In this document: one piece after another, positions 12,221-25,417 of the stretch
How positions within the stretch are numbered: the stretch's first letter is position 1
How the letters are laid out: every line of letters begins with the position of its first letter
NCBI RefSeq assembly: GCF_029227915.1
Contig: NC_079888.1
Location: 248,001-312,000, forward strand
Length of the DNA: 64,000 nucleotides
Origin: Hydractinia symbiolongicarpus
Taxonomy: Eukaryota; Cnidaria; Hydrozoa; Anthoathecata; Hydractiniidae
Reading direction: 5' to 3'
Notes under the pieces: generated by a model
Database searches by the model: none
Told to the model about the DNA's origin: nothing
The model's input: the letters and a program-made list of their open reading frames with translations, nothing else
Translations under genes and position numbers: made by a program

Positions 12221-14448
12221 AAGAAAGAGAGACATTTTCAAAAACTACATTTCATTGACTTTCTAACGGTGTCAATCCGTTTGAGTTACAACGGTTGCTT
12301 CACATATTCGTACCAACATGTATTTAGCGATTTTTCCGATCTTACTAAGTTGTATCGGTTTTAAAAGTGAAACAATTGACTGTGGGACTTAATTGAACTG
12401 ATTCTGGACTGTGACCTTATAAATGTGATAAATGAGCCAATTGGACTCCAAGAAATAACATTCTTTTTAACTTGACATGATTGCCGGAACTCAACGATTA
12501 CACTGGACCCTGTGGTAGCGCTTCATTTAAAAATTTAGATAAATAAGCCATTTTTTACTGTGGGACCAATCCTATCCGTTAGTTCACGCTGAAGAAATAG
12601 AGACATTTTAAAAAACTACATTTCATTGACTTTCTAACGGTGTCAATCCGTTTGAGTTACAACGGTTGCGTCAAAGATTTGTACCAACATGTATTTAGCT
12701 ATTTCTTCCGGTATTACTAAGTTGTATCGCTTTTAAAAGTGAAACGATTGACTGTGGGACTTAATTGAACTGATTCTGGACTGTGACCTTATATATGTGA
12801 TAAATGAGCCAATTGGTCTCCAAGGAATGACAATCTTTTTAATTTGACAAGATTGCTGGAACTCCGCGATTACACTGGACCCTGCGGTAGCGCTTCATTT
12901 AAAACTTTACATAACTAAGTGATTTTTTACTGTGGTACCAATCCTAGCCGTTAGTTCGTGCTGAAGAAATAGAGACAGTTTCAAAAACTACATTTCATTG
13001 ACTTTTTAACGGTGTCAATCCGTTTGAGTTACAACGATTGCGCCACGTATTCGTACCAACATGTATTTAGCGATTTGTTCCGATCTTACGAAGTTGTATC
13101 GATTTTAAAAGTGAAACGATTAACTGTGGGAATTAATTGAACTGTTTCTGGACTTTGACCTTATAAATGCGATAAATGAGCCAATTGAACTCCAAAAGTA
13201 ACAATCTTTTTAACTCGACATGATTGCCGGAACTCAGCGATTACACTGGACCCTGTGGTAGCGCTTCATTTAAAAATTTCGCTAAAAAAGTCATTTTTTA
13301 CTGTGGCACCAATCCTATCCGTTAGTTCACGCTGAAGAAAGAGAGACATTTTCAAAAACTACATTTCATTGACTTTCTAACGGTGTCAATCCGTTTGAGT
13401 TACAACGGTTGCTTCACATATTCGTACCAACATGTATTTAGCGATTTTTCCGATCTTACTAAGTTGTATCGGTTTTAAAAGTGAAACAATTGACTGTGGG
13501 ACTTAATTGAACTGATTCTGGACTGTGACCTTATAAATGTGATAAATGAGCCAATTGGACTCCAAGAAATAACATTCTTTTTAACTTGACATGATTGCCG
13601 GAACTCAACGATTACACTGGACCCTGTGGTAGCGCTTCATTTAAAAATTTAGATAAATAAGCCATTTTTTACTGTGGGACCAATCCTATCCGTTAGTTCA
13701 CGCTGAAGAAATAGAGACATTTTAAAAAACTACATTTCATTGACTTTCTAACGGTGTCAATCCGTTTGAGTTACAACGGTTGCGTCAAAGATTTGTACCA
13801 ACATGTATTTAGCTATTTCTTCCGGTATTACTAAGTTGTATCGCTTTTAAAAGTGAAACGATTGACTGTGGGACTTAATTGAACTGATTCTGGACTGTGA
13901 CCTTATATATGTGATAAATGAGCCAATTGGTCTCCAAGGAATGACAATCTTTTTAATTTGACAAGATTGCTGGAACTCCGCGATTACACTGGACCCTGCG
14001 GTAGCGCTTCATTTAAAACTTTACATAACTAAGTGATTTTTTACTGTGGTACCAATCCTAGCCGTTAGTTCGTGCTGAAGAAATAGAGACAGTTTCAAAA
14101 ACTACATTTCATTGACTTTTTAACGGTGTCAATCCGTTTGAGTTACAACGATTGCGCCACGTATTCGTACCAACATGTATTTAGCGATTTGTTCCGATCT
14201 TACGAAGTTGTATCGATTTTAAAAGTGAAACGATTAACTGTGGGAATTAATTGAACTGTTTCTGGACTTTGACCTTATAAATGCGATAAATGAGCCAATT
14301 GAACTCCAAAAGTAACATTCTTTTTAACTCGACATGATTGCCGGAACTCAGCGATTACACTGGACCCTGTGGTAGCGCTTCATTTAAAAATTTCGCTAAA
14401 AAAGTCATTTTTTACTGTGGCACCAATCCTATCCGTTAGTTCACGCTG
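12221..14448 (+). repeat. Tandem trimer duplication (1114 bp)
   Basis: 12221-13334 and 13335-14448 are adjacent near-identical copies of three monomers. Both begin in the middle of a unit with the rare AAGAAAGAGAGACATTTTC (positions 12221 and 13335) and both carry AACTAAGTGATTTTTTACTG and GATTGCGCCACGTATTCG. The related region 1651-2725 has no such duplication, and alignment to it jumps from +10950 to +12064, exactly 1114 bp, across the insertion. That makes this a clean three-monomer tandem gain. Confidence 0.9.
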
Positions 14449-17438
14449 AAGAAATAGAAACAGTTTCAAAAACTACCTTTCATTGACTTTCTAACGGAGT
14501 CAATCCGTTTGACTTCCAACGGTTGCTTCACCTATTCGAACCAACATGTATATAGCGATTTTTTTCGTTATTACTAAGTCGTATCGCTTTTAAAAGTGAA
14601 AAGATTGACTGCGGGAGTTAATTGGACTGATTTTGGACTGTGATCTTATAAATGTGATAAATGAGCCAATTGGACTCCAAGGAATGACATTATTCTTAAT
14701 TTGACATGATTTCTGGGACTCAGCGATTACACTGGACCCTGCGGTAGCGCTTCATTTAAAACTTTACATAACTAAGTCATTTTTTACTGTGGTACCAATC
14801 CTAGCCGTTAGTTCGTGCTGAAGAAATAGAGACAGTTTCAAAAACTACATTTCATTGACTTTCTAACGGTGTCAGTCCGTTTGAGTTACAACGGTTGCGT
14901 CAAAGATTCGTACCAAAATGTATTTAGCGATTTTTTCCGGTATTACTATATTGTATCGGTTTTAAAAGTGAAACGATTGACTGTGGGACTTAATTGAACT
15001 GATTCTGGACTGTGACCTGCTATATGTGATAAATGAGCCACTTGGTCTCCAAGGAATGACAATCATCTTAATTTGACAAGATTGCTGGAACTCAGCGATT
15101 ACACTGGACCCTGTGGTAGCGCTTCATTTAAAAATTTAGATAAATAAGCCATTTTTTACTGTTGGACCAATCCTATCCGTTAGTTCACGCTGAAGAAATA
15201 GAGACATTTTTAAAAACTACATTTCAATGACTTTCTAACGGTGTCAATCCGTTTGAGTTACAACGGTTGCTTCACATACTCGTACCAACATGTATTTAGC
15301 GATTTTTCCGATCTTACTAAGTTGTATCGGTTTTAAAAGTGAAACAATTGACTGTGGGACTTAATTGAACTGATTCTGGACTGTGACCTTATAAATGTGA
15401 TAAATGAGCCAATTGGACTCCAAGAAATAACATTCTTTTTAACTCGACATGATTGCCGGAACTCAACGATTACACTGGACCCTGTGGTAGCGCTTCATTT
15501 AAAAATTTAGATAAATAAGCCATTTTTTACTGTGGGACCAATCCTATCCGTTAGTTCACGCTGAAGAAATAGAGACATTTTAAAAAACTACATTTCATTG
15601 ACTTTCTAACGGTGTCAATCCGGTTGAGTTACAACGGTTGCGTCAAAGATTCGTACCAACATGAATTTAGCTATTTCTTCCGGTATTACTAAGTTGTATC
15701 GCTTTTAAAAGTGAAACGATTGACTGTGGGACTTAATTGAACTGATTCTGGACTGTGACCTTTTATATGTGATAAATGAGCCAATTGGTCTCCAACGAAT
15801 GACAATCTTCTTAATTTGACAAGATTGCTGGAACTCAGCGATTACACTGGAACCTGTGGTAGCGCTTCATTTAAAACTTTACATAACTAAGTCATTTTTT
15901 ACTGTGGTACCAATCCTAGCCGTTAGTTCGTGCTGAAGAAATAGAGACAGTTTCAAAAACTACATTTCATTGACTTTTTAACGGTGTCAATCCGTTTGAG
16001 TTACAACGATTGCGTCACGTATTCGTACCAACATGTATTTAGCGATTTGTTCCGATCTTACGAAGTTGTATCGATTTTAAAAGTGAAACGATTAACTGTG
16101 GGAATTAATTGAACTGTTTCTGGACTTTGACCTTATAAATGCGATAAATGAGCCAATTGAACTTCAAAAATAACATTCTTTCTAACTCGACATGATTGCC
16201 GGAACTCAGCGATTACACTGGACCCTGTGGTAGCGCTTCATTTAAAAATTTCGCTAAATAAGTCATTTTTTACTGTGGCACCAATCCTATCCGTTAGTTC
16301 ACGCTGAAGAAATAGAGACAGTTTCAAAAACTACCTTTCATTGACTTTCTAACGGAGTCAATCCGTTTGACTTCCAACAGTTGCTTCACCTATTCGAACC
16401 AACATGTATATAGCGATTTTTTTCGTTATTACTAAGTCGTATCGCTTTTAAAAGTGAAAAGATTGACTGCGGGACTTAATTGGACTGATTTTTGACTGTG
16501 ACCTGATAAATGTGATAAATGAGCCAATTGGACTCTAAGAAATAACATTCTTCTTAACTCGACAGGATTGCCGGAACTCAGTGATTACACTGGGCGCTGT
16601 GGAAGCGCTTTATTTAAAAATTAAGATAAATATGTCATTTTTTTCTGTGGGACCAATCCTAGCCGTTAGTTCGCCCTGAAGAAATAGAGACAGTTTCAAA
16701 AACTACATTTCATTGACTTTCTAACGGTGTCAATCCGTTTGAGTTACAACGGTTGCGTCAAAGATTCGTACCAACATGTATTTAGCGATTTTTTCCGGTA
16801 TTACTAAGTTGTATCGCTTTTAAAAGTGAAACGATTGACTGTGGGACTTAATTGAACTGATTCTGGACTGTGACCTGCTATATGTGATAAATGAGCCACT
16901 TGGTCTCCAAGGAATGACAATCATCTTAATTTGACAAGATTGCTGGAACTCAGCGATTACACTGGACCCTGTGGTAGCGCTTCATTTAAAAATTTAGATA
17001 AATAAGCCATTTTTTACTGTGGGACCAATCCTATCCGTTAGTTCACGCTGAAGAAATAGAGACATTTTCAAAAACTACATTTCATTGACTTTCTAACGGT
17101 GTCAACCTGTTTGAGTTACAACGGTTGCTTCACATATTCGTACCAACATGTATTTAGCGTTTTTTTCCGATATTACTAAGTTGTATCGCTTTTAAAAGTG
17201 AAACGATTGACTGTGAGACTTAGTTAAAATGATTCTGGACTGTGACCTGATAAATGTGATAAATGAGCCAATTGAACTCCAAGAAATAACATTCTTTTTA
17301 ACTCGACATGATTGCCGGAACTGAACGATTAAACTGGACCCTGTGGTAGCGCTTCATTTAAAAATTTAGATAAATAAGCCATTTTTTACTGTGCGACCAA
17401 TCCTATCCGTTAGTTCACGCTGAAGAAATAGAGACAGT
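14449..17438 (+). repeat. Rearranged collinear copy of 2.4-7.8 kb
   Basis: Alignment to the left part of the window proceeds in order with stepwise offsets: 2397-2725 at +12064, 4010-4800 at +10781, 5757-6490 at +10038 and 6841-7775 at +9665. Each step is a multiple of one monomer or involves the 168-bp partial unit, which is absent here. The copy therefore lacks the second dimer of 4.27-5.76 kb and one monomer near 6.5-6.8 kb. The unusual SATs GTACCAAAATGTATT near 14911 and CCAACATGAATTTAGC near 15657 are private substitutions. Confidence 0.82.
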
Positions 17439-18182
17439 TTCGAAAACAACCTTTCATTGACTTTCTAACTGTGTCAATCCGTCTGAGTTACAACGGTTGC
17501 TTCACATATTCGTACCAACATGTATTTAGCGTTTTTTTCCGATCTTACTAAGTTGTATCGGTTTTAAAAGTGAAACAATTGACTGTGGGACTTAATTGAA
17601 CTGATTTTGAACTGTGACCTTATAAATGTGATAAATGAGCCAATTGGACTCCAAGAAATAACATTCTTTTTAACTCGACATGATTGCCGGAACTCAACGA
17701 TTACACTGGACCCTGTGGTAGCGCTTCATTTAAAAATTTAGATAAATAAGCCATTTTTTACTATGGGACCAATCCTATCCGTTAGTTCACGCTGAAGAAA
17801 TAGAGACATTTTCAAAAACTACATTTCATTGACTTTCTAACGGTGTCAACCTGTTTGAGTTACAACGGTTGCTTCACATATTCGTACCAACATGTATTTA
17901 GCGTTTTTTTCCGATATTACTAAGTTGTATCGCTTTTAAAAGTGAAACGATTGCATGTGAGACTTAGTTGAAATGATTCTGGACTGTGACCTGATAAATG
18001 TGATAAATGAGCCAATTGAACTCCAAGAAATAACATTCTTTTTAACTCGACATGATTGCCGGAACTGAACGATTAAACTGGACCCTGTGGTAGCGCTTCA
18101 TTTAAAAATTTAGATAAATAAGCCATTTTTTACTGTGGGACCAATCCTATCCGTTAGTTCACGCTGAAGAAATAGAGACAGT
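17439..18182 (+). repeat. 744-bp dimer, tandem with the following unit
   Basis: TTCGAAAACAACC occurs at 17439 and 18183, and the rare CTGAACGATTAAACTGG at 17321 and 18065, both 744 bp apart. The segment matches 11121-11864 at +6318. The second copy is replaced after about 18264 by a different type (TAGCGATTTGTTCC for TAGCGTTTTTTTCC), which marks the entry to the hexamer block. Confidence 0.82.
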
Positions 18183-21100
18183 TTCGAAAACAACCTTTCA
18201 TTGACTTTCTAACTGTGTCAATCCGTCTGAGTTACAACGGTTGCTTCACATATTCGTACCAACATGTATTTAGCGATTTGTTCCGATCTTACAAAGTTGT
18301 ATCGCTTTTAAAAGTGAAACGATTAACTGTGGGAATTAATTGAACTGTTTCTGGACTTTGACCTTATAAATGCGATAAATGAGCCAATTGAACTCCAAAA
18401 ATAACATTCTTTTTAACTCGACATGATTGCCGGAACTCAGCGATTACACTGGGCGCTGTGGTAGCGCTTTATATAAAAATTAAGATAAATAAGTCATTTC
18501 TTACTGTGGAACCAATCCTAGCCGTTACTTCGCGCTGAAGAAATAGAGACAGTTTCATAAACTACATTTCATTGACTTTTTAACGGTGTCAATCCGTTTG
18601 AGTTACAACTGTTGCGTCACATATTTGTACCAACATGTGTGTATTTATTTTGTTCCGATATTACTAAGTTGTATCGCTTTTAACGGTGAACCGATTGACT
18701 GTGGGACTTAGTTGAACTGATTCTGGACTGTGACCTGATAAAGGTGATAAATGAGCCAATTGGACTCCAAGGAATGACAATCTTCTTAATTTGACAAGAT
18801 TGCAGGAACTCAGCGATTACACTGGACCCTGCGGTAGCGCTTTATTTAAAACTTTAGATAAATAAGTCATTTTTTACTGTGGGACCTATCCTAGCCGTTA
18901 GTTCACGCTGAAGAAATAGAGACAGTTTCAAAAACTACATTTCATTGACTTTTTAACGGTGTCAATCCGTTTGAGTTACAACGATTGCGTCACGTATTCG
19001 TACCAACATGTATTTAGCGATTTGTTCCGATCTTACGAAGTTGTATCGCTTTTAAAAGTGAAACGATTAACTGTGGGAATTAATTGAACTGTTTCTGGAC
19101 TTTGACCTTATAAATGCGATAAATGAGCCAATTGAACTCCAAAAATAACACTCTTTTTAACTCGACATGATTGCCGGAACTCAGCGATTACACTGGGCGC
19201 TGTGGTAGCGCTTTATATAAAAATTAAGATAAATAAGTCATTTTTTACTGTGGGACCTATCCTAGCCGTTAGTTCACGCTGAAGAAATAGAGACAGTTTC
19301 GAAAACAACCTTTCATTAACTTTCTAACTGTGTCAATCCTTTTGAGTAACAACGGTTGCTTCACATATTCGTACCAACATGTATTTAGCGTTTTTTCCGA
19401 TAATACTAAGTTGTATCGCTTTTAAAAGTGAAACGATTGACTGTGAGACTTAGTTGAAATGATTCTGGACTGTGACCTGATAAATGTGATAAATGAGCCA
19501 ATTGGACTCCAAGAAAAAACATTCTTCTTATCTCGACAGGATTGCCGGAACTCAGTGATTACACTGGGCGCTGTGGAAGCGCTTTATTTAAAAATTAAGA
19601 TAAATATGTCATTTTTTTCTGTGGGACCAATCCTAGCCGTTAGTTCGCGCTGAAGAAATAGAGACAGTTTCAAAAACTACATTTCATTGACTTTCTAACG
19701 GTGTCAATCCGTTTGAGTTACAACGGTTGCGTCAAAGATTCTTACCAACATGTATTTAGCGATTTTTTCCGGTATTACTAAGTTGTATCGCTTTTAAAAG
19801 TGAAACGATTGACTGTGGGACTTAATTGAACTGATTCTGGACTGTGACCTGCTATATGTGATAAATGAGCCACTTGGTCTCCAAGGAATGACAATCTTCT
19901 TAATTTGACATGATTGCCGGAACTCAGCGATTACATTGGACCCTGTGGTAGCGCTTCATTTAAAAATTTCGATAAATAAGTCATTTTTTACTGTTTGACC
20001 AATCCTATCCGTTAGTTCACGCTGAAGAAATAGAGACATTTTCAAAAACTACATTTCATTGACTTTCTAACGGTGTCAATCCGTTTGAGTTACAACGGTT
20101 GCTTCACATATTCGTACCAACATGTATTTAGCGATTTTTCCGATCTTACTAAGTTGTATCGCTTTTAAAAGTGAAACGATTAACTGTGGGAATTAATTGA
20201 ACTGTTTCTGGACTTTGACCTTATAAATGCGATAAATGAGCCAATTGAACTCCAAAAATAACACTCTTTTTAACTCGACATGATTGCCGGAACTCAGCGA
20301 TTACACTGGGCGCTGTGGTAGCGCTTTATATAAAAATTAAGATAAATAAGTCATTTTTTACTGTGGGACCTATCCTAGCCGTTAGTTCACGCTGAAGAAA
20401 TAGAGACAGTTTCGAAAACAACCTTTCATTGACTTTCTAACTGTGTCAATCCGTCTGAGTTACAACGGTTGCTTCACATATTCGTACCAACATGTATTTA
20501 GCGATTTGTTCCGATCTTACAAAGTTGTATCGCTTTTAAAAGTGAAACGATTAACTGTGGGAATTAATTGAACTGTTTCTGGACTTTGACCTTATAAATG
20601 CGATAAATGAGCCAATTGAACTCCAAAAATAACATTCTTTTTAACTCGACATGATTGCCGGAACTCAGCGATTACACTGGGCGCTGTGGTAGCGCTTTAT
20701 ATAAAAATTAAGATAAATAAGTCATTTCTTACTGTGGAACCAATCCTAGCCGTTACTTCGCGCTGAAGAAATAGAGACAGTTTCATAAACTACATTTCAT
20801 TGACTTTTTAACGGTGTCAATCCGTTTGAGTTACAACTGTTGCGTCACATATTTGTACCAACATGTGTGTATTTATTTTGTTCCGATATTACTAAGTTGT
20901 ATCGCTTTTAACGGTGAACCGATTGACTGTGGGACTTAGTTGAACTGATTCTGGACTGTGACCTGATAAAGGTGATAAATGAGCCAATTGGACTCCAAGG
21001 AATGACAATCTTCTTAATTTGACAAGATTGCAGGAACTCAGCGATTACACTGGACCCTGCGGTAGCGCTTCATTTAAAACTTTAGATAAATAAGTCATTT

Positions 21101-23495
21101 TTTACTGTGGGACCTATCCTAGCCGTTAGTTCACGCTGAAGAAATAGAGACAGTTTCAAAAACTACATTTCATTGACTTTTTAACGGTGTCAATCCGTTT
21201 GAGTTACAACGATTGCGTCACGTATTCGTACCAACATGTATTTAGCGATTTGTTCCGATCTTACGAAGTTGTATCGCTTTTAAAAGTGAAACGATTAACT
21301 GTGGGAATTAATTGAACTGTTTCTGGACTTTGACCTTATAAATGCGATAAATGAGCCAATTGAACTCCAAAAATAACACTCTTTTTAACTCGACATGATT
21401 GCCGGAACTCAGCGATTACACTGGGCGCTGTGGTAGCGCTTTATATAAAAATTAAGATAAATAAGTCATTTTTTACTGTGGGACCTATCCTAGCCGTTAG
21501 TTCACGCTGAAGAAATAGAGACAGTTTCGAAAACAACCTTTCATTAACTTTCTAACTGTGTCAATCCTTTTGAGTAACAACGGTTGCTTCACATATTCGT
21601 ACCAACATGTATTTAGCGTTTTTTCCGATAATACTAAGTTGTATCGCTTTTAAAAGTGAAACGATTGACTGTGAGACTTAGTTGAAATGATTCTGGACTG
21701 TGACCTGATAAATGTGATAAATGAGCCAATTGGACTCCAAGAAATAACATTCTTCTTATCTCGACAGGATTGCCGGAACTCAGTGATTACACTGGGCGCT
21801 GTGGAAGCGCTTTATTTAAAAATTAAGATAAATATGTCATTTTTTTCTGTGGGACCAATCCTAGCCGTTAGTTCGCGCTGAAGAAATAGAGACAGTTTCA
21901 AAAACTACATTTCATTGACTTTCTAACGGTGTCAATCCGTTTGAGTTACAACGGTTGCGTCAAAGATTCTTACCAACATGTATTTAGCGATTTTTTCCGG
22001 TATTACTAAGTTGTATCGCTTTTAAAAGTGAAACGATTGACTGTGGGACTTAATTGAACTGATTCTGGACTGTGACCTGCTATATGTGATAAATGAGCCA
22101 CTTGGTCTCCAAGGAATGACAATCTTCTTAATTTGACATGATTGCCGGAACTCAGCGATTACATTGGACCCTGTGGTAGCGCTTCATTTAAAAATTTCGA
22201 TAAATAAGTCATTTTTTACTGTTTGACCAATCCTATCCGTTAGTTCACGCTGAAGAAATAGAGACATTTTCAAAAACTACATTTCATTGACTTTCTAACG
22301 GTGTCAATCCGTTTGAGTTACAACGGTTGCTTCACATATTCGTACCAACATGTATTTAGCGATTTTTCCGATCTTACTAAGTTGTATCGCTTTTAAAAGT
22401 GAAACGATTAACTGTGGGAATTAATTGAACTGTTTCTGGACTTTGACCTTATAAATGCGATAAATGAGCCAATTGAACTCCAAAAATAACACTCTTTTTA
22501 ACTCGACATGATTGCCGGAACTCAGCGATTACACTGGGCGCTGTGGTAGCGCTTTATATAAAAATTAAGATAAATAAGTCATTTTTTACTGTGGGACCTA
22601 TCCTAGCCGTTAGTTCACGCTGAAGAAATAGAGACAGTTTCGAAAACAACCTTTCATTGACTTTCTAACTGTGTCAATCCTTCTGAGTAACAACGGTTGC
22701 TTCACATATTCGTACCAACATGTATTTAGCGTTTACTCCGATAATACTAAGTTGTATCGCTTTTAAAAGTGAAACGATTGACTGTGAGACTTAGTTGAAA
22801 TGATTCTGGACTGTGACCTGATAAATGTGATAAATGAGCCAATTGGACTCCAAGAAATAACATTCTTCTTATCTCGACAGGATTGCCGGAACTCAGTGAT
22901 TACACTGGGCGCTGTGGAAGCGCTTTATTTAAAAATTAAGATAAATATGTCATTTTTTTCTGTGGGACCAATCCTAGCCGTTAGTTCGCGCTGAAGAAAT
23001 AGAGACAGTTTCAAAAACTACATTTCATTGACTTTCTAACGGTGTCAATCCGTTTGAGTTACAACGGTTGCGTCAAAGATTCTTACCAACATGTATTTAG
23101 CGATTTTTTCCGGTATTACTAAGTTGTATCGCTTTTAAAAGTGAAACGATTGACTGTGGGACTTAATTGAACTGATTCTGGACTGTGACCTGCTATATGT
23201 GATAAATGAGCCACTTGGTCTCCAAGGAATGACAATCTTCTTAATTTGACATGATTGCCGGAACTCAGCGATTACATTGGACCCTGTGGTAGCGCTTCAT
23301 TTAAAAATTTCGATAAATAAGTCATTTTTTACTGTTTGACCAATCCTATCCGTTAGTTCACGCTGAAGAAATAGAGACATTTTCAAAAACTACATTTCAT
23401 TGACTTTCTAACGGTGTCAATCCGTTTGAGTTACAACGGTTGCTTCACATATTCGTACCAACATGTATTTAGCGATTTTTCCGATCTTACTAAGT
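18183..23495 (+). repeat. Hexamer higher-order repeat (2228 bp) built from two trimers
   Basis: TTCGAAAACAACC recurs at 18183, 19298, 20411, 21526 and 22639, with spacings of 1115, 1113, 1115 and 1113 bp. Thus 18183-20410 and 20411-22638 are near-identical six-monomer units, each made of two related but distinct trimers, and 22639 to about 23495 is a further partial trimer like 21526-22382. Each hexamer contains one N-type half-unit (TAACGGTGAACC at about 18681 and 20909). Copies differ at few sites, for example AAGAAAAAACATTC at 19512 against AAGAAATAACATTC at 21740. High identity between hexamers with divergence between their monomers is the standard signature of a recently amplified higher-order repeat. 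Confidence 0.92.
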
Positions 23496-25147
23496 TGTAT
23501 CGGTTTTAAAAGTGAAACAATTGACTGTGGGACTTAATTGAACTGATTTTGGACTGTGACCTTATAAATGTGATAAATGAGCAAATTGGACTCCAAGAAA
23601 TAACATTCTTTTTAACTCGACATGATTGCCGGAACTCAACGATTACACTGGACCCTGTGGTAGCGCTTCATTTAAAAATTTAGATAAATAAGCCATTTTT
23701 TTACTGTGGGACCAATCCTATCCGTTAGTTCACGCTGAAGAAATAGAGACATTTTCAAAAACTAAATTTCATTGACTTTCTAACGGTGTCAACCTGTTTG
23801 AGTTACAACGGTTGCTTCACATATTCGTACCAACATGTATTTAGCGTTTTTTTCCGATATTACTAAGTTGTATCGCTTTTAAAAGTGAAACGATTGACTG
23901 TGAGACTTAGTTGAAATGATTCTGGACTGTGACCTGATAAATGTGATAAATGAGCCAATTGAACTCCAAGAAATAACATTCTTTTTAACTCGACATGATT
24001 GCCGGAACTGAACGATTACACTGGACCCTGTGGTAGCGCTTCATTTAAAAATTTAGATAAATAAGCCATTTTTTACTGTGGGACCAATCCTATCCGTTAG
24101 TTCACGCTGAAGAAATAGAGACAGTTTCAAAAACTACCTTTCATTGACTTTGTAAGGGAGTCAATCCGTTTGACTTCCAACGGTTGCTTCACATATTCGT
24201 ACCAACATGTATTTAGCGATTTGTTCCGATCTTACGAAGTTGTATCGCTTTTAAAAGTGAAACGATTAACTGTGGGAATTAATTGAACTGTTTCTGGACT
24301 TTGACCTTATAAATGCAATAAATGAGCCAATTGAACTCCAAAAAAAACATTCTTTTTAACTCGACATGATTGCCGGAACTCAGCGATTACACTGGGCGCT
24401 GTGGTAGCGCTTTATATAAAAAATTAAGATAAATAAGTCATTTCTTACTGTGGAACCAATCCTAGCCGTTACGTCGCGCTGAAGAAATAGAGACAGTTTC
24501 ATAAACTACATTTCATTGACTTTTTAACGGTGTCAATCCGTTTGAGTTACAACTGTTGCGTCACATATTTGTACCAACATGTGTGTATTGATTTTGTTCC
24601 TATATTACTAAGTTGTATCGCTTTTAACGGTGAACCGATTGACTGTGGGACTTAGTTGAACTGATTCTTGACTGTGACCTGATAAAGGTGATAAATGAGC
24701 CAATTGGACTCCAAGGAATGACAATCTTCTTAATTTGACAAGATTGCTGGAACTCAGCGATTACACTGGACTCTGCGGTAGCGCTTCATTTAAAACTTTA
24801 GATAAATAAGTCATTTTTTACTGTGGGACCTATCCTAGCCGTTAGTTCACGCTGAAAAAATAGAGACAGTTTCAAAAACAACCTTTCATTGACTTTCTAA
24901 CTGTGTCAATCCGTCTGAGTTACAACAGTTGCTTCACATATTCGTACCAACATGTATTTAGCGTTTTTTCCGATATTACTAAGTTGTATCGCTTTTAAAA
25001 GTGAAACGATTGACTATGAGACTTAGTTGAAATGATTCTGGACTGTGACCTGATAAATATGATAAATGAGCCAATTGGACTCCAAGAAATAACATTCTTC
25101 TTAACTCGACAGGATTGCCGGAACTCAGTGATTACACTGGGCGCTGT
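23496..25147 (+). repeat. Mixed monomers, left part of a duplicated 2.9-kb segment
   Basis: The first two or three units resemble 11.2-11.9 kb. Near 24150-24200 a monomer begins as type A (GTAAGGGAGTC, GACTTCCAACGG) and continues as another type (CATATTCGTACC, TAGCGATTTGTTCC), an in-register crossover. From about 24190 to 25030 the sequence matches 29287-30127 at +5097, including a shared extra A in TATATAAAAAATTAAG and the N-type box near 24625. Confidence 0.8.
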
Positions 25148-25417
25148 GGAAGCGCTTTATTTAAAAATTAAGATAAATATGTCATTTTTTTCTGTGGGAC
25201 CAATCCTAGCCGTTAGTTCGCGCTGAAGAAATAGAGACAGTTTCAGAAACTACATTTCATTGACTTTCTAACGGTGTCAATCCGTTTAAGTTACAACGGT
25301 TTCGTCAAAGATTCTTACCAACATGTATTTAGTGATTTTTTCGGGTATTACTAAGTTGTATCGCTTTTAAAAGTGAAACGATTGACTTAATTGAACTGAT
25401 TCTGGACTGGACCCGGT
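25148..25417 (+). repeat. Short 270-bp monomer with 94-bp and 8-bp deletions
   Basis: The interval between successive anchors (GGAAGCG at 25148, GGTAGCG at 25418) is 270 bp. Two losses explain it. GATTGACTGTGGGACTTAATTG is shortened by 8 bp to GATTGACTTAATTG, and 94 bp are lost at TTCTGGACTGGACCC, where monomer position 350 is joined to position 72 of the next unit. The four bases ACTG (25406-25409) are shared by both donor sites. The same compound deletion is present at 29874-30143. Confidence 0.9.
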
